DNA from: Oegoconia quadripuncta
Taxonomy: Eukaryota; Arthropoda; Insecta; Lepidoptera; Autostichidae
NCBI GenBank assembly: GCA_949316235.1
Contig: OX438759.1
Coordinates: 9,747,118-9,811,117, forward strand
Direction of reading: 5' to 3'
DNA length: 64,000 nt
Shown here: positions 49,801 through 63,159 of the stretch, piece after piece
How the letters are laid out: every line of letters begins with the position of its first letter
Numbering within the stretch: the first letter of the stretch is position 1
Notes under the pieces: model-generated
The model's database searches: none
The model's input: the letters and a program-made list of their open reading frames with translations, nothing else
Told to the model about the DNA's origin: nothing
Program-made: the position numbers and the translations under genes

Positions 49801-52604
49801 GTTCGTGTAGCGACTTTCATTACAAAGTGACGACCATAAAAGTCGCAGGAACTCGCTGGATGCAGGCAGATTCCAACCGGTCGCTCTGGAATTCTATGGG
49901 GGGATGGGGGGAGGGCATGTTTAGCAGTGGACGTCCTGTGACTAATATGATGATGATTATATACAAAAGAGTATACGCCAATTCCATCCTACCTCTTCTG
50001 GCTTACATTACATTTTAATGCTTGAAATAACGTGAACCCTGTCGAAATGCACACGTGATAGGTTATAGGCCCATTGTCGTGGAAACGTACCAGCCTATAT
50101 ATGTTTTTTTTTAGATATAAAACCACGACTACGTTTTTCACAAAAAAAATATTAAGAAAAAAAATCCACACTAGTTCCGCGTGGTTGATTACGGCCCATA
50201 CCCTCTCCCAGTGAGAGCAGGCTGTGCTTCAACAGTGTGGACATGTAAGGCTGTTGACATATTCTGTATTCTAAGGTAGTAGGTAACTAATGTAACTACC
50301 CTATGACTACTGTTTTCAGGTAAAAATCCACTCATTTCAAACTTAAAAATCTTGCTATTAGAAGGTGGTCGGGCCCAAAAATTTGAATTGACACCAGAAT
50401 ATAGCAATAGAGTTGTAGCATTGAATCAAAATACCAAATCTTTGATGACGTCTCTTAATATTTGGCAACATGTGGAGAATTGTCGTCTGCGGCCAGTTAG
50501 GCATATGCAAGTAAGTAATACTCGTACTTTCAACGTGTTTGTATATTTATGACACGCGTAGCTTTCCGCCCGCGGCTTCGCCTGCGTGGAGTAACTTTAT
50601 CGCGGAAATTTGTTTATTCCCGCGGCACAGATAATCTGTGTCTAAATTCGTTCATCCGTTTCGCCGTGATTTAGCAACAAAGAAGCAAATAAACAAACAT
50701 CCAAACTTTCGCATTTATAATATCAGTTAGATAAATCCAACGGAACGGACGTTAGCAGCCTTTTTGTCACACTTGACAACAAAAAGTTCCAGCACCAGCA
50801 CCCATCGAGATGAGTAACAAGTGATAGGCCTCTACGAAAGAAGTTCAGAAACGAGTATCAATATTTTATAAAAAATGTCTCAATAAAAATTTAATAAAAA
50901 AAAGTTATATAAACCCGACTATGGTTATTTATACCTGTAAAAAAAATAAAAACAAGAATAAATACCTCAATACCTAAAAACATACCTCAATACACTAATC
51001 AGAAATTGTACGAAGCACACGGAAGAACGCCAGGTCAAGTACTCAAAAAAAAAATTCTTACGAGGAGCCTCATAGAGGCGTCCAGCTCCGGTCTAAAATC
51101 ATTGAGTTATTTCTTCTTGTTGTTGATCATTTATAGGTAGATATTTATAACCGTAGATGGGTTTTTGTAACCTTTTTTTAATGTCCAACAGAAACAGGAC
51201 TTCCAGCTGAAGGCGAATTTTCGGCCGAAAAACCGAAACTTATTTAGATATGTTAAAATTTCCATTGTATATTGTTTTTTTTCACATACACGTACCATAC
51301 AGACAGATAACGCGTGTTAAATGAAATTCATATATGCGCGAGAATACATACAGAGAAAAAAAATACAAACTCGACACAATCACGCCCCGGCTGGCGAACT
51401 CAGCTGGCGACCTCACGAGCCACGAACTTATTAGAAGTTAGCCGAATAACGCGCAACCATTTACAAAAACTGAGTGTCGGCGCGGCCAAAGAGCGGCTGA
51501 TTTTTGTCCGAAACTGAAACTAGATTTTTTTTTGCCGAAACTTCCTAAACCGAATCTTCGGTCGGTCACTACCTTCTTTAAAAGTTTTTATTGCATGTTT
51601 CTCAATTGTGTATCTTAGTGTTCGTACACACGCATTGTTGGACGAACTGTTGGTGTAGTGGTTAAAAACTTTGACTGTTACACTAAAGGTCATGTATGTA
51701 CCTAAAACATGCATTTGTGTAGTATATGAACCATCCACAATACAAGCCTTGTTGCTTAGTGTGGAACTAGATGGCGCTGTGTGTCTGTCCAAGGATATTA
51801 ATTTATTTATTGTTTGTGTCATGAGATGGGTTAAATAAAACTTTCTTTATAGCTGTGTAATTGACAAAATGAAATACGGGGTAAACAAAGTTAAAATTCT
51901 TAGAGGTAGTTATGTGTTAATAAAGGGCTTGTGAAAGCTGTTTCATTGAATAACAACTATAAAATTAAATAAATCCATTGTAATATAGAAATCTGTTTTA
52001 ATTGTCTACCGTAAAAATCTTAACCCGTATTTATGATGCTGGTTATTTATGATGTCCGTCGCCCTTCTTTAATGTAATAAAGTTATGATCAGATTAATCT
52101 TTACTTGATTGTACTTGCATATTTGCACATACGTTACACGCACGCCTATGTCTTTGACTTCTACTTTTTGGATAATTAATCAGCGAGTTGTTTTGCGAAG
52201 CAATTGACACTTTGGTTAGCACTGATCATATTGCCAAGGAGTAGAAAAGAAGTCGTGGCATTTATTTTTAACCGATTTTAATCAAATAAGGAGGAGGTTC
52301 TATTTTCGGTTGTGTGTATTTTTTTGACATTTTAAATTCGTTTCAGGTATGGGATGCATGTTCAGATGCCTTAATATCATTTAATAGTTCTGACATACTT
52401 GGTGATGATTTAGCCTACATAGTTGAGAATGATGTTCTATTGAATTCAGTCAACAAAGAATTAAATGATGCAGTTAAAAATGTAGATATACTTTATGGAG
52501 CTCAGATATCAGGATATGACCTGCCAACACACTTGGACACAGATGGAACACCAGAAAGTATGGTAAAAATGAACAACGGAGACACCTATTCATGCGACCT
52601 ACTG
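46817..52604 (+). CDS. Coq6: Ubiquinone biosynthesis monooxygenase COQ6, N-terminal part only (3 exons)
   Basis: Exons are 46817-46997, 50320-50510 and 52347-52604 (phases 1,0), 630 nt, giving the first 210 residues of an enzyme usually near 470 aa. The N-terminus (about residues 1-40) is basic and suits mitochondrial import. A Rossmann FAD motif (YDIIIAGGGMVG, 42-53) follows, then the acidic end of the second strand (LLLEGG) and the family segments YSNRV and MQVWDACSDAL. COQ6 is a flavin hydroxylase acting on the benzoquinone ring in the mitochondrial CoQ complex. The last exon ends with a normal GTAAGT donor in phase 0, right where the next FAD-binding GADG motif is expected. No exon with that motif or the later GDAAH motif was seen downstream. 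Beyond 52.85 kb the antisense channel gene occupies the sequence. Either a long intron leaves the window or the copy is truncated. Confidence 0.85.
47848..48050. mobile_element. Nested foldback in COQ6 intron 1
   Basis: The outer arms (TTTCAATTGATGACCTACAG and on, about 47870-47920; the reverse at about 47993-48048) and inner arms (GGTGACCACTAATTTGATA, about 47920-47936 and 47977-47998) form one long hairpin. A second inverted pair (CCACGGTTTGGAATGGGGAT at 47848, AATCCCCATTCCGAACCGTGG near 47940-47962) overlaps it, so two alternative folds are possible. Confidence 0.75.
48502..48687. mobile_element. MITE with about 60 bp terminal inverted repeats in COQ6 intron 1
   Basis: The left arm starts AGCAGCTTTTCTGAGTCCAT and the right arm ends ATGGACTCAGAAAAGCTGCT. 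The arms are near-identical over about 55-60 bp. GAT flanks the element on both sides, a possible target duplication. Confidence 0.8.
50545..50735 (+). repeat. Dispersed repeat family E (lepidopteran type)
   Basis: The head AGCTTTCCGCCCGCGGCTTC and tail ACTTTCGCATTTATAATATC are the same as in the copy at 58335-58562. This is a repeat commonly met in lepidopteran DNA, probably the 3' end of a LINE or a related non-autonomous element; the class is inferred. Confidence 0.6.
51640..51800 (+). mobile_element. SINE family S1 variant
   Basis: Head TGTTGGTGTAGTGGTTAAAA, then a shortened body with CCATCCACAATACAAGCC and GTGGAACTAGATGGCGCTG, and a TTTATT tail. It lies in COQ6 intron 2. Confidence 0.6.
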
Positions 52605-52855
52605 GTAAGTCTCAACTTAATTGAACATTGTTTAAAAAAGATATCCAGAATAAATAAAATAATTGAACGAAAAAGGTTAAGTAGCTTGAAATTATTATTT
52701 TAATTTAATTACAAGAAAACCTAAGATACCTACGAAAATTTAGGAACGTCAGCACAATATGGCACTTTTCATTGACCAAAATAATTTAATTCTTTAATAC
52801 AAATTTCTTCAATATAATGTTAGTTATTATAGAATATACTAAACTTCGGAAATAG

Positions 52856-55800
52856 TCAAGGGGGCTGAGATTTGTCCAATTTATTTTCAATAGAACATAA
52901 TTTTGTGTCTGTGGTTTCTGCTAGCTTGTTAACCCTCTTTGTCAATTCCATCAATTGATTTTTTATGTCAACCATACAAATTTCTTGGATTGCATTGATC
53001 GTCATCGACATTGGCCTGTTTGCTGATACCGTTCTCTTTCGACGTTCCACATTTTGACTTTCAAATGAATAGCGGTCATATAAATTGCTTTTCCGTTTCA
53101 CAAGTTGTTGCTGTTTCTCCACTTCTTCTTCACCTCCACATTTTCTTATTCGACATTCATAGTTGTTGTTTTTGCGTACGCTTCTCTTTGTGTCTTTTCG
53201 ACTGGCCACCATCTTATATATGGAAGCTATTAATTCTTTGGGTATCTGTAAGAAAGAAGAAAACGAAGTAGAAGTATCGGGAGATCAGAGGGTTGTCAGA
53301 TATTTGGGCCAGCGCGTAAGTCTGGCATATAACTTGGCAACGCCGCTAGCCTTCTGGGTACCCTGCCTCAAACGCTTCTACCTATGACGCTGCTACCAGG
53401 GCACTTCTTTTTTATTTATCTCTTTTTTAGTATGTTTTTGTTAATATCTTTCATTATGTCCTATATTCTTAGAAATGTGTCATATGTGCCTAAGTATAAT
53501 TTTATTAATTAACATCAAATCTCAGTGACGGCATTATTCGTTACTTACCCTATTCTCTCTGGGATCATTGGGCCTGATGTTCAATGTACGCGTGTGGGAG
53601 GCCGTAAGGAGAGCGCCCCATCGCAGCACGGCTAAGAGTTGTTTGGGTGCACACGACAGCAGAGAACTGAACAGCATGCTTTCGAGGTGCGCCACCAGCT
53701 GTGTCTGCCGAACGAGCCGGTCCAGACCCGCACTCTCTTGTAACGCCTGCAAAATATGGTCATTCAAAGTTAGGTTTTTGTGCTTTTTAGGTTTCCTTAC
53801 TCAAATGGCAATCAAGGTTCTTAAATAAACGAATTTCTAAAGTCATTACAAAGTGGTTTTTGAAGTTTCTTCTTCAGACCGAAATTGATGAAGAGAATTT
53901 AAAATTATCCAATTCTACAATTATATCAGAATTCAGATAAATACACAACAAACATAAACATATTAAATGCAAAGTACGCCGCACCGGCGCCATAGTGGAT
54001 TTTTTGTTTAGGTAGATTACCGGGCCTATAATATTAATTAAAAACTTCGATGCAATAATAAAAAACACTTCTGAGTTTTTTGTCATTAAATTTTTTTCGA
54101 TATTAATTGAATTTACAGCTGGCTCAATGTGAACAATATACTTAGAGGTACAAAATGGTGGCCGCGATTTGGATTTCCAGCGGGATACATGATTAGTATT
54201 CAGTTTAGTTGGTTATCAGAGATAAGATAGCCAGTCCCCCAAATATAATTTATCATTTTCCGGGCCTTTCTCGTCTCTAGTTGTCAGTATGTACTCGCAG
54301 AGACATATTTACAGAAAATGTCTTGGATATTAGTTCCTATTTTCCTTCTCATCTTCAATATCTTTCAACAAACAGTTTACCCACCTGTATATCACTAACA
54401 GCTAAGCCAACTAGCAGGTTCGTCAATATCACAGTCACAAGCAGTACAAATATAAGGAACATCCCGTGCGCCGTTAAAGGATATTGTATCTGCGAGTTGG
54501 TGCAATTGTTGTAAAATATGTCCTCATATTCGAGCTCGCCCGACATCATCATGACTGTCTTCACCAAGCCGGCAGGCAGGTGGAAAGCTGGATAGTTGCT
54601 GAAGAGCACACTGAATGCCAGTCCGAAAGCTACGAGAAGACAGCTGTAGGCGAGCAGAAATGTTGCGAAGTTCACCGTCACTACGAATTAAACATTTTTA
54701 GAGTAACTTCAGGGATTCAATCGAAATAAAGAATGTGCAGTGAGGCGGGAGAGGAAAAGGATCCACCACAACTGTGATTATTTCAACTTAATATATCTAC
54801 AGTCTATTGCTGAACCAACCGTTTGCACTAAGAGTAGTTTTTTGCCGATTTAGTATTCAAGTATGCCTTTACCTTATAGCCGTAACGATTAATTGAGTGG
54901 ATTGTTTGGTATTTTCCTCTCCACATACTTGTCTCATATGAATATTTTGAGATGTGCAATTTCACCTGTTGTAAACATCTGCACGTAAAGGCCGAAGGTT
55001 GGAAATCGCCCTATTATCATCATTAGCTCTAGCCAGCAGAAGAATATCGTTGTAGCCGCAACATCATGCTGCCAATCTGCGGTATTGCTCGTTACCATCC
55101 CTTTATTCGAATCCCAGTTTGGAATCTGCAACAAAAAAAAATTAAGAAAATCGTGTGACTTATGTCTACAAATCTATAAAATGTAATCTTGATGTCTTAA
55201 TTCTTTGTCACGTTTAGTGCAAGGAGCTTGCAAAGTGATTACTTACAGTACACAGGAAAACTCCGATAATAATGAATATTTGTAACCAGTTCTCCCATTG
55301 ACGGATGTAGGTGGACCAACCAAGGAAAGCTTGAAATATTTCCTTCCCCAAAAAACAAAGGTTCAGAAGTATTATAAGGTATTGCACTGGTCTGAGATAT
55401 GGTGGCACGTCGCAAGTTACATCTTCACATAAAAATATTTCTGAAACATAAAAATTATTTGAAAAAATATCGTTAAATTAGAAATAACTTGTAAAGAACA
55501 CAATTATACTTACGGAGTATATACAAACTATAAAGTGAAATAAAAATAGCATGGTAAATAAAACTCAGAACAAAGAACTTTCTTATACGTCGCCATTTCA
55601 AAAAAAGGAAAGTTTCTGCTACTGGGTGCTTCAACACATCTTTGCGGCCCACCTGCAATATATAGTTAACTTCAACGTCTTTGGAAAACAAATTGTTATT
55701 TGTCATTTGAATTTAGAGTTTAGGAACCTCAATAAAAGACAAAAGCAACTCCGCTTCTCCGCGCGATAAGCATGGAACCAACGTCCTGAAGTCGATGGTC

Positions 55801-58800
55801 AACTCGCAGTCTACATCGCCCAGCTCGTGCTCGCTGACGTGTACCGACTCATCAAACTTGCACAGGTACCGCGGTATCACGTCTGGTACTCGTCGAACGA
55901 TGAACGAAAGCGCAGATACCCCTCCATTCGTACGTAGTGTCACGTCGCCTCCGTAGTCTGAAAAGTATCAACAGTTTTATCGCTCAATCGTGCCCAAAAA
56001 TGGGATGCAAAATGATCGCTTGATCTATTGATTCCGTATAAACCCTACCTAACAATAGCAAAACGCACGCTGAGAACTCGTTCAACGCAGCTATATGCAG
56101 CGGAGTGTAACCAAAGTTGTCTGGAGCGTTAGGGTCAGCCCCTACTGAGAGCAGTAATCGCGCTACATCACAAGCTCGGGCTCCTCTCACAATTGACCCA
56201 TGTAAAGGTGTCCGGCCATCTACATCTCGGGCGCGCACATCGGCTCGTTTTCCGACTAGCAGCTCAACAACTTCGACCGATTGTGCTAACGCCGCTGAAA
56301 ATCAAAGATATTTTTAAGAACTCGTGAATTTTGAAGACATCCATACATAAGATATTCGGAAAACTTGTTTTAATATATACCAAGATGTAAAGGAGTTTGC
56401 TTTCTGTAATTTGGCCAATCAATTTGGGCTCCATGGTCTAGTAGCAAACCAGCGCATTCTGCATGCCCGTCCTCCGCTGCTAAATGCAGCGCAGTTGCTC
56501 GGCCGGCACCTAATGCAGCCCGTACGTCGGCTCCTGCATCTAGCAGGAGCTTCGTACATGTAGCCAGACCGAGGGAAGCTGCTACGTGTAGAGGCGTTTC
56601 GGTGAAAACCTGCAAGTATAGGTTTCTGTGTAATTACATCATACGACAACAAATGCATATGAATTTCACACTAAATTTAGAGTTAACTACGCTGGAACAC
56701 TTGTAAGGATTTATTATTATTTCCTTGTATTCGATTCTATTTATCCATGGAAATTAATTTATCAATTTGCTCACCTTCTGTGTTCTTTTCTAATTTAATG
56801 AATAATCTAAATTAGTCCACTGCTGGACTTTCTCTCACAAGACTTCATTTAGTGGTAGCATTAATTTGCCTTAGCTTTTCATTAGGCTTGTTTGGTGTTG
56901 GTTTTATAATTTTAATATATGTGCTTGTACTGTATTCTGATATTTCCGAACAACAAATTACCAAAGCAAGGCTAGAAGGGGGACATGGCTCCGTGCTTGT
57001 GTAGCTGTATGTCTGAAATATACAGCCATGCAAGCAATGCGCGGTCGACTCAAAGTAGTCTCATAAAGGAGTATTTAATCTCAAAGCATGTTACTGGTCA
57101 CTAAGAATAGTCACGTTTTACGACATTAATGGAAGAGTCGATTGTTTGTTTAGAGTTCATTATATTTGTAACACTCCCACCTGTGGCGTGTCAGCGAAGG
57201 CGCCAGCTCCTAACAATGCGCTCACTACTTCCGGTGCGTCACTGAGCACTGCATAGTGTAGGGGAGAACGTTCACTCAAGCCAGCGTTGACGTCAGCACC
57301 GTACTCCAATAACACCTGGAAAAAATTAATGACAGTATCAATACACCTTTTTGGGGTCACGGCACTCCCGCCTTTCATCTCATGTCCTGTTTACCTTTAC
57401 ACATGCCAAACTCTTAGCGCTCGCAGCGCAATGAAGTGGTGTTGCTTTAGTTTCGTGGGACGAATCCCACCGGTTAGGATCAGCTTTGTGTTCTAGTAGC
57501 GCCTTAACGCATTCCTCGCTGCCTACTAAGCAGCTTAGATGAAGACATGTCCTGAAAGAAATCGGTTGTAAAAATTTGCTAGATTGTTCCTTCAATTTGA
57601 AGTAAAAAGCTATTTAACCGTTTTCAAATACAACATATAAAAAAAAACCGCCCAAATAAGAGTCAGATCTCGGGTAACATGTTTTCCGTACTTTGGGCTG
57701 TTTTTACTGCAATTCTAAAAGTAATCATAATTATTACCTACAAACTTTGACAATTGCAGTTACAACAACTGCACTCTGCACACTACTAAAGTATTATATT
57801 ATAATATAATACAGCTGTAAAAGTAAGTAATAGTGGATATTGATTTTTCTGCATTCCTAACTGTGGTTTCAAGCAAAGATAACTAAACTGCAAAACAATG
57901 CTTGCCAAAGGGACTTTTTTTATTTAGTGAGATGAGAAATAGTTTAAGAAAAATTATTTAAGTAATTTTTAAATTACTCATTATTCAACAAACACCGTAA
58001 ATAGGCTTCTTGATAATTAAAAAAATTCGTTCATCTACAGCTTATTTCCAATGTGCGATGCTAATACAGATAAGTTGGAAGACAGCATGCTGACCATACA
58101 AATCTTCGTGTTTAATTTTCTTTTTAGTCTCGTTACAAATTTAAATTTTTTAACTACGCGTCTGTAAATACAGCCCAAATGGGAAATACCATTTTCTGTA
58201 GGTATACCAAATCCCAATTGTCTACGTCAAATAGTTTTTAGAATATATGGCGGTGACAGACGGACAGACACTAAGACGATTCCACAAGCATTCCGCTTAG
58301 CGTGTACTGACACAAACTACTTCACTAACTAAATTATTGTACACTAGATTTCCACCCGCAACTTATACCGCGTGGAAGATTTTTATAAAAATCGGTTCAG
58401 CAAAAAAAATTGCCTATATGTTAATCCAGGTCCTAATCTGTCTACCCACCAAATTTCATCCAAATCCGTTCAACCGTATAGGCGTGAAGAGGTAACAAAT
58501 ATACATACATACAGACATACACACATACACAAACTTTCGCATTTATAATATTAGTAGGGATACTTAGAAATTAATAATAAAAACATCTCAATAACTTTAT
58601 TAATTATCTAATTCTTGAATTCGTGATTCGTGAATCACGAAGAAAAGTCAATGCTGGTTATATCGTGACCGCAGATATGGTTATTTATGAAGAAAACGTA
58701 ATGATTTTTGTTATTGTTTTTGTAGTGAGTCTTATCAAAAATTTTATATTATTACCGGCCGGCAATATCAGTCGCATTGGGATCGACGCCGACTCTCAAC

Positions 58801-59788
58801 AATTTGCCCAGCAGTGAACTTCTGCCCAACCAGCAAGCCCACAACGCCGCTGTCCGCGCTCCCACTTCTTCCACTGTATTTGACGCCAAAGTGATCACTT
58901 CCTCATATTCGCCAGCCTCCACTAACGCTGATAATTCCTCTGAGTATGGCAACTGACGTAGCGCGAATTGTATTTCCTCTGTGAAATATTTGAAATTATT
59001 GTTTAGGCTAAAGTAATAAACACGCTTCCACCTTCGACCTCATCTTCACTTAACATCAGGATTGAGGTCAGTACCAACCCGTTGTACATAAAAAAAGAAC
59101 ATTAGATGCCTACATTGTAAATAAATGTAAAAGAGTATGTCGAAAGGAACTGATGTCAAATGTTTATTGAATTTTGTATTATGTATTGTTACAATTCCTG
59201 GGGAGACGTGTTAGTAATTAGTGGTGTTTTTTTTAATTCCTTAAACCGAGCACCTGACTAGCTGCATATTGCGATCATCATCGTCATCTTCTTGTTCTGA
59301 TCCCAATTTATTTGGGGTCGGGGCAGTACGTCTTTTTCTTCCAATCTCCTCTGTCATATTAAGCAATATTTTCGGTATTTTAGTAATGAAAGTTAAAATT
59401 AGTAGGGTCTAGTTTGCGTGAATGAAATTTGTTTAAAATTTATAGTTCATATAATGGTATTATTCCATCACTTAAATACAAAACATTGACAAACAATTGT
59501 AACAAAATAACATTTTTAACACATCACTATATTCACACAAATTAGCCCAAACCATCTTTAATTTACCAAAAGACAGAAAATATCGCATATTTTTTTTAAT
59601 GTGTTTGATAGATAGCAGTTTGTATGAAAACTGGTAGCTCTATATTATGTTTGGCGCTTACCCAGCTCCCAAATATCCTTGGAAGGTTTGACCCGGAGCC
59701 TTTCGCCAAGGTCGGCGGCATGCGCAGACTCGTCGCTCGAGATGTACCCTGCCTCGATGTCGTCCGAGTCTTCATGGACCTCGCTCAT
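52856..59788 (-). CDS. pyx: TRPA-subfamily cation channel, pyrexia-like, 13 exons
   Basis: Exons in transcript order are 59788-59662, 58978-58756, 57551-57395, 57315-57181, 56609-56381, 56294-56049, 55957-55728, 55652-55514, 55440-55247, 55125-54966, 54680-54385, 53746-53549 and 53245-52856. The frame holds through all junctions; 2724 nt give 907 aa. The ATG at 59788 is the first in frame after a stop. An acidic N-terminus is followed by ankyrin repeats (about 115-380, repeated TPLHxAA and LLxxGADxN motifs). Six membrane segments follow: S1 about 470-493, S2 515-530, S3 545-560, S4 580-605, S5 618-645 and S6 685-710. The pore-region motif MMMSGELEYEDIF sits before S6. The C-terminus is charged and partly coiled-coil. 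Such channels are heat-gated cation channels in insect sensory cells. The pyrexia assignment rests on overall layout and a remembered resemblance; TRPA membership is firm. Minus-strand ATTAAA at 52793-52798 is the likely poly(A) signal. Confidence 0.88.
58335..58562 (+). repeat. Dispersed repeat family E
   Basis: Has ACTAGATTTCCACCCGCAAC, AAATTTCATCCAAATCCGTT, a CATACA-rich stretch and the end ACTTTCGCATTTATAATATT AGTAGGGAT. It lies in a pyrexia intron (57552-58755). Confidence 0.6.
59020..59110 (+). repeat. SINE family S3, 3' fragment
   Basis: Has CACGCTTCCACCTTCGACCT, CATCTTCACTTAACATCAGG and CAACCCGTTGTACATAAAAA, matching the 3' part of the copies at 14.4 and 33.2 kb. Confidence 0.6.
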
Positions 59789-61137
59789 ACCCACGCACCA
59801 TCGTGCGCTGCCTTCGCGGTAGATCTGCGCAACGGTGCACTAATAAGTCACAAAAACTGTTGACATATTGTTCTCAGCCAAAGTTTCTCAAGTGTTCATT
59901 GCGCATAAAATTCAATTAACAAAGTACAAACCTACCCGACCTAGAGGAACATTTTTTTTATTTATCGATATTTATTTACTCCTTTGCCATTTTATTACTG
60001 AGTTATTTTTTATAATTATATAATTTTATAGTTTTATCATTCATTGTTTGCTATACACAGATTTGTGGTATCTTCGTTTGTAATGCTAAGCACCAGTGCG
60101 CAATTATTGTTTTACATTGCAGTCAGTAAAGCTGCAATCATAAAACAGGCATAACAATATTATGTTGGATGCGTTTTATTGCGACATCTACCAAGTCCTA
60201 ACATTGTAAATATCCACATTCTTCTTGTTCCGTTGTAACACATTGCCCAACTGCTAATAGAGTCACGTTTAAACAGTAGATATTTTGTGAACGCAATTTG
60301 GTGAACATTTATTAGGTAATTTTTATTGGTGGTTGGAATTTTTGCTTTATATTACACATTTTCGTCGCAGGAGACAATTTAGTGTGAAACGAGAAAACCT
60401 TTGTGTGAAACCGATTATGAAGTCACTAATAATTAAAATTAGACGTTAATAACAAAACCTGATATAGGTAGGTACAAAATAATTGCAAAAGAATTAATAA
60501 CAAAAGGATACAAATATTTATAAAAAATATTGAGCACTTGCAATATCCCCAAATTCTTCAATAGTTTTCCACAAACTACACTACACATCGATTCGCACGG
60601 ATATTCAAACTACAGAATGCACCTTACGTCTATAGCAGGAAGTATTAAAACGTGATCTTTTTATTAACCTTCCTTTTGGCGTTTTTCTTGAGTTTGTTTT
60701 TAGTAGCCATCACAATGCGCGAGAGTGTATGGGCGCCCGCGCACGGTCTACTGAAAACTGGAAGCTCTTGCGCATGGCGCCCCTGTTCGGGCAGATTTCA
60801 ATCATAAAAATACTTAAGAAAAATGAAGACGTTATTTTTGTTTTCAAGTTCATTCGGATTTATTGTTATAAATTATTTAGTCATAATATGACTATAGTTA
60901 TGCTATTTTGTTGGTGTCAACTTTGTTGTATTTGCGTTCAATGCCATAATTAATTTATTTGGTAGCGGCGTCTGTGGGCTTTGACACTCATCGCTCCCAC
61001 GCGAATATCTTTGTACATTCCTGACATCTCGTATTCATTGACACGATTAGGCGATCACTTTTTGAGCCAATCATGCGCTTTCTACGGATTTTCTTAACAC
61101 TGGACAAGAAGCGAAATTAATATTATATAATATTATA

Positions 61138-61415
61138 TTAGCGTCGCTGGCTCAGTGGAGGAGACACAGTCTCCCAATTTGGGAGTTCCAGGTTCGATCC
61201 CCAGGCAGGTCATGTACCAATGATTTTTTAAATTTAATTACTTATGTGCTTATCCGAATGCTCATAAACGTTGAAGGAAAACATCGTGAGGAAACCTACA
61301 TGCCTGAGAAATTTAAAAATTCGAAGGCATGTGAAGGCCCCCTGGGCCAGCGTGGCGGACTATGACCCACACTCCCTGCAGTGGGGTGTTTACGGAGTGA
61401 TGACGATGAATATTA
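61138..61415 (+). mobile_element. tRNA-derived SINE, family S2
   Basis: Contains CGTCGCTGGCTCAGTGG, AGGTTCGATCCCCAGGCAGG, GAAGGAAAACATCGTGAGG and CCAGCGTGGCGGACTATG, ending in GATGACGATGA. It matches 27288-27600 throughout. Confidence 0.75.
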
Positions 61416-61474
61416 TATTGAAAATAATCTATACCCACATATTAGTTACCAAAAAAATTGCCAAAACAAGTATA

Positions 61475-61670
61475 CAGTAAGGTTCCACTCTCTATCTCCG
61501 GAGTGCACCATCAGATCGTAACCAAATTTATATGGGTCACCATGTTGGTAAACCCTACCAAACAAAAAAGCAATCATCACAATAATATGGACGAACATAC
61601 ATAAAAATTAAAAAAAAATCATGCAGTCGAACATAGAACCACCTCCTTTTTGTGGTTGGTCAAAAATAAG
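61475..61670 (+). repeat. Dispersed repeat family D
   Basis: Contains AAGGTTCCACTCTCTATCTC, CGGAGTGCACCATCAGATC, TATATGGGTCACCATGTTGG and CCACCTCCTTTTTGTGG, matching the copies at 19.1 and 12.6 kb. Confidence 0.6.
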
Positions 61671-61824
61671 TATCTAATAACAAAACTAATATTTTAACAA
61701 ACAAAAAAACTGAAACTGTTTATTCAACACTTCGATACATATTGCTACAACATTTGTTAGACAAATAAAATAACAGGAAAGGAATACGACTCAGCTTTAT
61801 GTTGCTTATAAGAGCTCGAGCTGT

Positions 61825-62096
61825 AGACCAATCGCTTTATTTTACAATGGTTTTACCGTTCGAAAGGAACGTTTTTGGTTTAGCTTTGTACATTCCTGAC
61901 ATCTCTAATGTAAAAAAATGGTATCGTGTTTATTTTTTTGTGAACGTTTATATCGTTGACTTTACCAAAGTAAAACCGAACCCAAAAGATAGAGCTAACT
62001 ACGAGTATTAAAAAAAAGATTAGCGCGATACGAAATGTTTTTGATTATGGTTTAGCTTTGGTAATACCGTTGAAACTTAGCGCGATCCACCCCCAG
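61825..62096. mobile_element. MITE family C copy
   Basis: Shares ACCAATCGC, ATGGTTTTACCGTTCG, TATATCGTTGACTTTACCAA and TTAGCGCGATACGAAATG with the copy at 9.7-10.0 kb. It ends GCGCGATCCACCCCCAGG. Confidence 0.65.
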
Positions 62097-63159
62097 GTAT
62101 GTCACATCTGGTCACAAACCAACTATCTGCGAAACGGCTTAACCGATTTCCATCAAGCATGGTTAAGAACAACCTCGCAAGCACCAGCTTTCAAAAATTA
62201 AATTCTCACCCGTTTTGACATTACAGTCAACAATGCCACAGACAGACAGATATAGATTACTTATAACACTTCTCATTTAGTATCTAGGTTTAAAAAATAC
62301 TTAGTAGCAACAATGCTCTTTACTAACGAATCTCTATCGTAAATAATTGTAGCCCGAATTAATCAGGTGCTTGTAGCTGTGAATGTGTATTCATTTTAAT
62401 TATTATAAATCTATACAAATAATAAATTACTTTTTATTAGTATTTTTACAGTATTTATATAAATGACTGATTTTGAATTTGCCGTTTGATGCATTTTGAT
62501 CTCCAGTGTCATAGGATATATTTTGTAGTAAAGATCCAACATGGCGCCCGCAAAATACAAAAGTGCAGTTGGGGTTTTTGTTTTTCAAATATTTAAATAG
62601 TTATTACAAATTTTGATTTCCATGCATGTAAGTTCGTACCTAAAAATAGAAATTTAGGCAGGTACCTACTACCGATCTGCCCCAAATTCTTGTATAGGTT
62701 AATGACGTAAATACCACGCCTCACCATCTACTTTGTTTTTACGACCGAATTAGTTTACAATGAGAACAAAAGCAACGTCGTGTCTATTTTGTTCCTCCAG
62801 GTATACTTTCCAAACACGTCATTAAAAGTTAAGAAAAATATCAAAGTTTTAAAAAAGCAGAGAATGGCAAAATAATATATTATGTTCCGGCTATTTAAGA
62901 TGAGATAGCCAATCTCCGAAATAAGTCTGGAATTCCATGCACTACTCCTCCACATTTGGCCTCATTTTCAATTATCATTAGGTGTGATTGATGTGCCTCA
63001 GCGTCCCGGGCACCATTTTCCCCTAATATTCCCTCTTTATCATATTGTGCTTGACGTCAGTGATGGTTAATTTGAACTTATTGATAGAACCTCAGCACAA
63101 TAAGGTGAATTAGATAAATTTAATTCTGGTGACGATAATCAAGAAGAAGATGATGAATA

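Noticed and set aside
59624..59863. Plus-strand frame of 79 codons that could be a later COQ6 exon
   Set aside because: It is the reverse of pyrexia exon 1 and shows no COQ6 motif.
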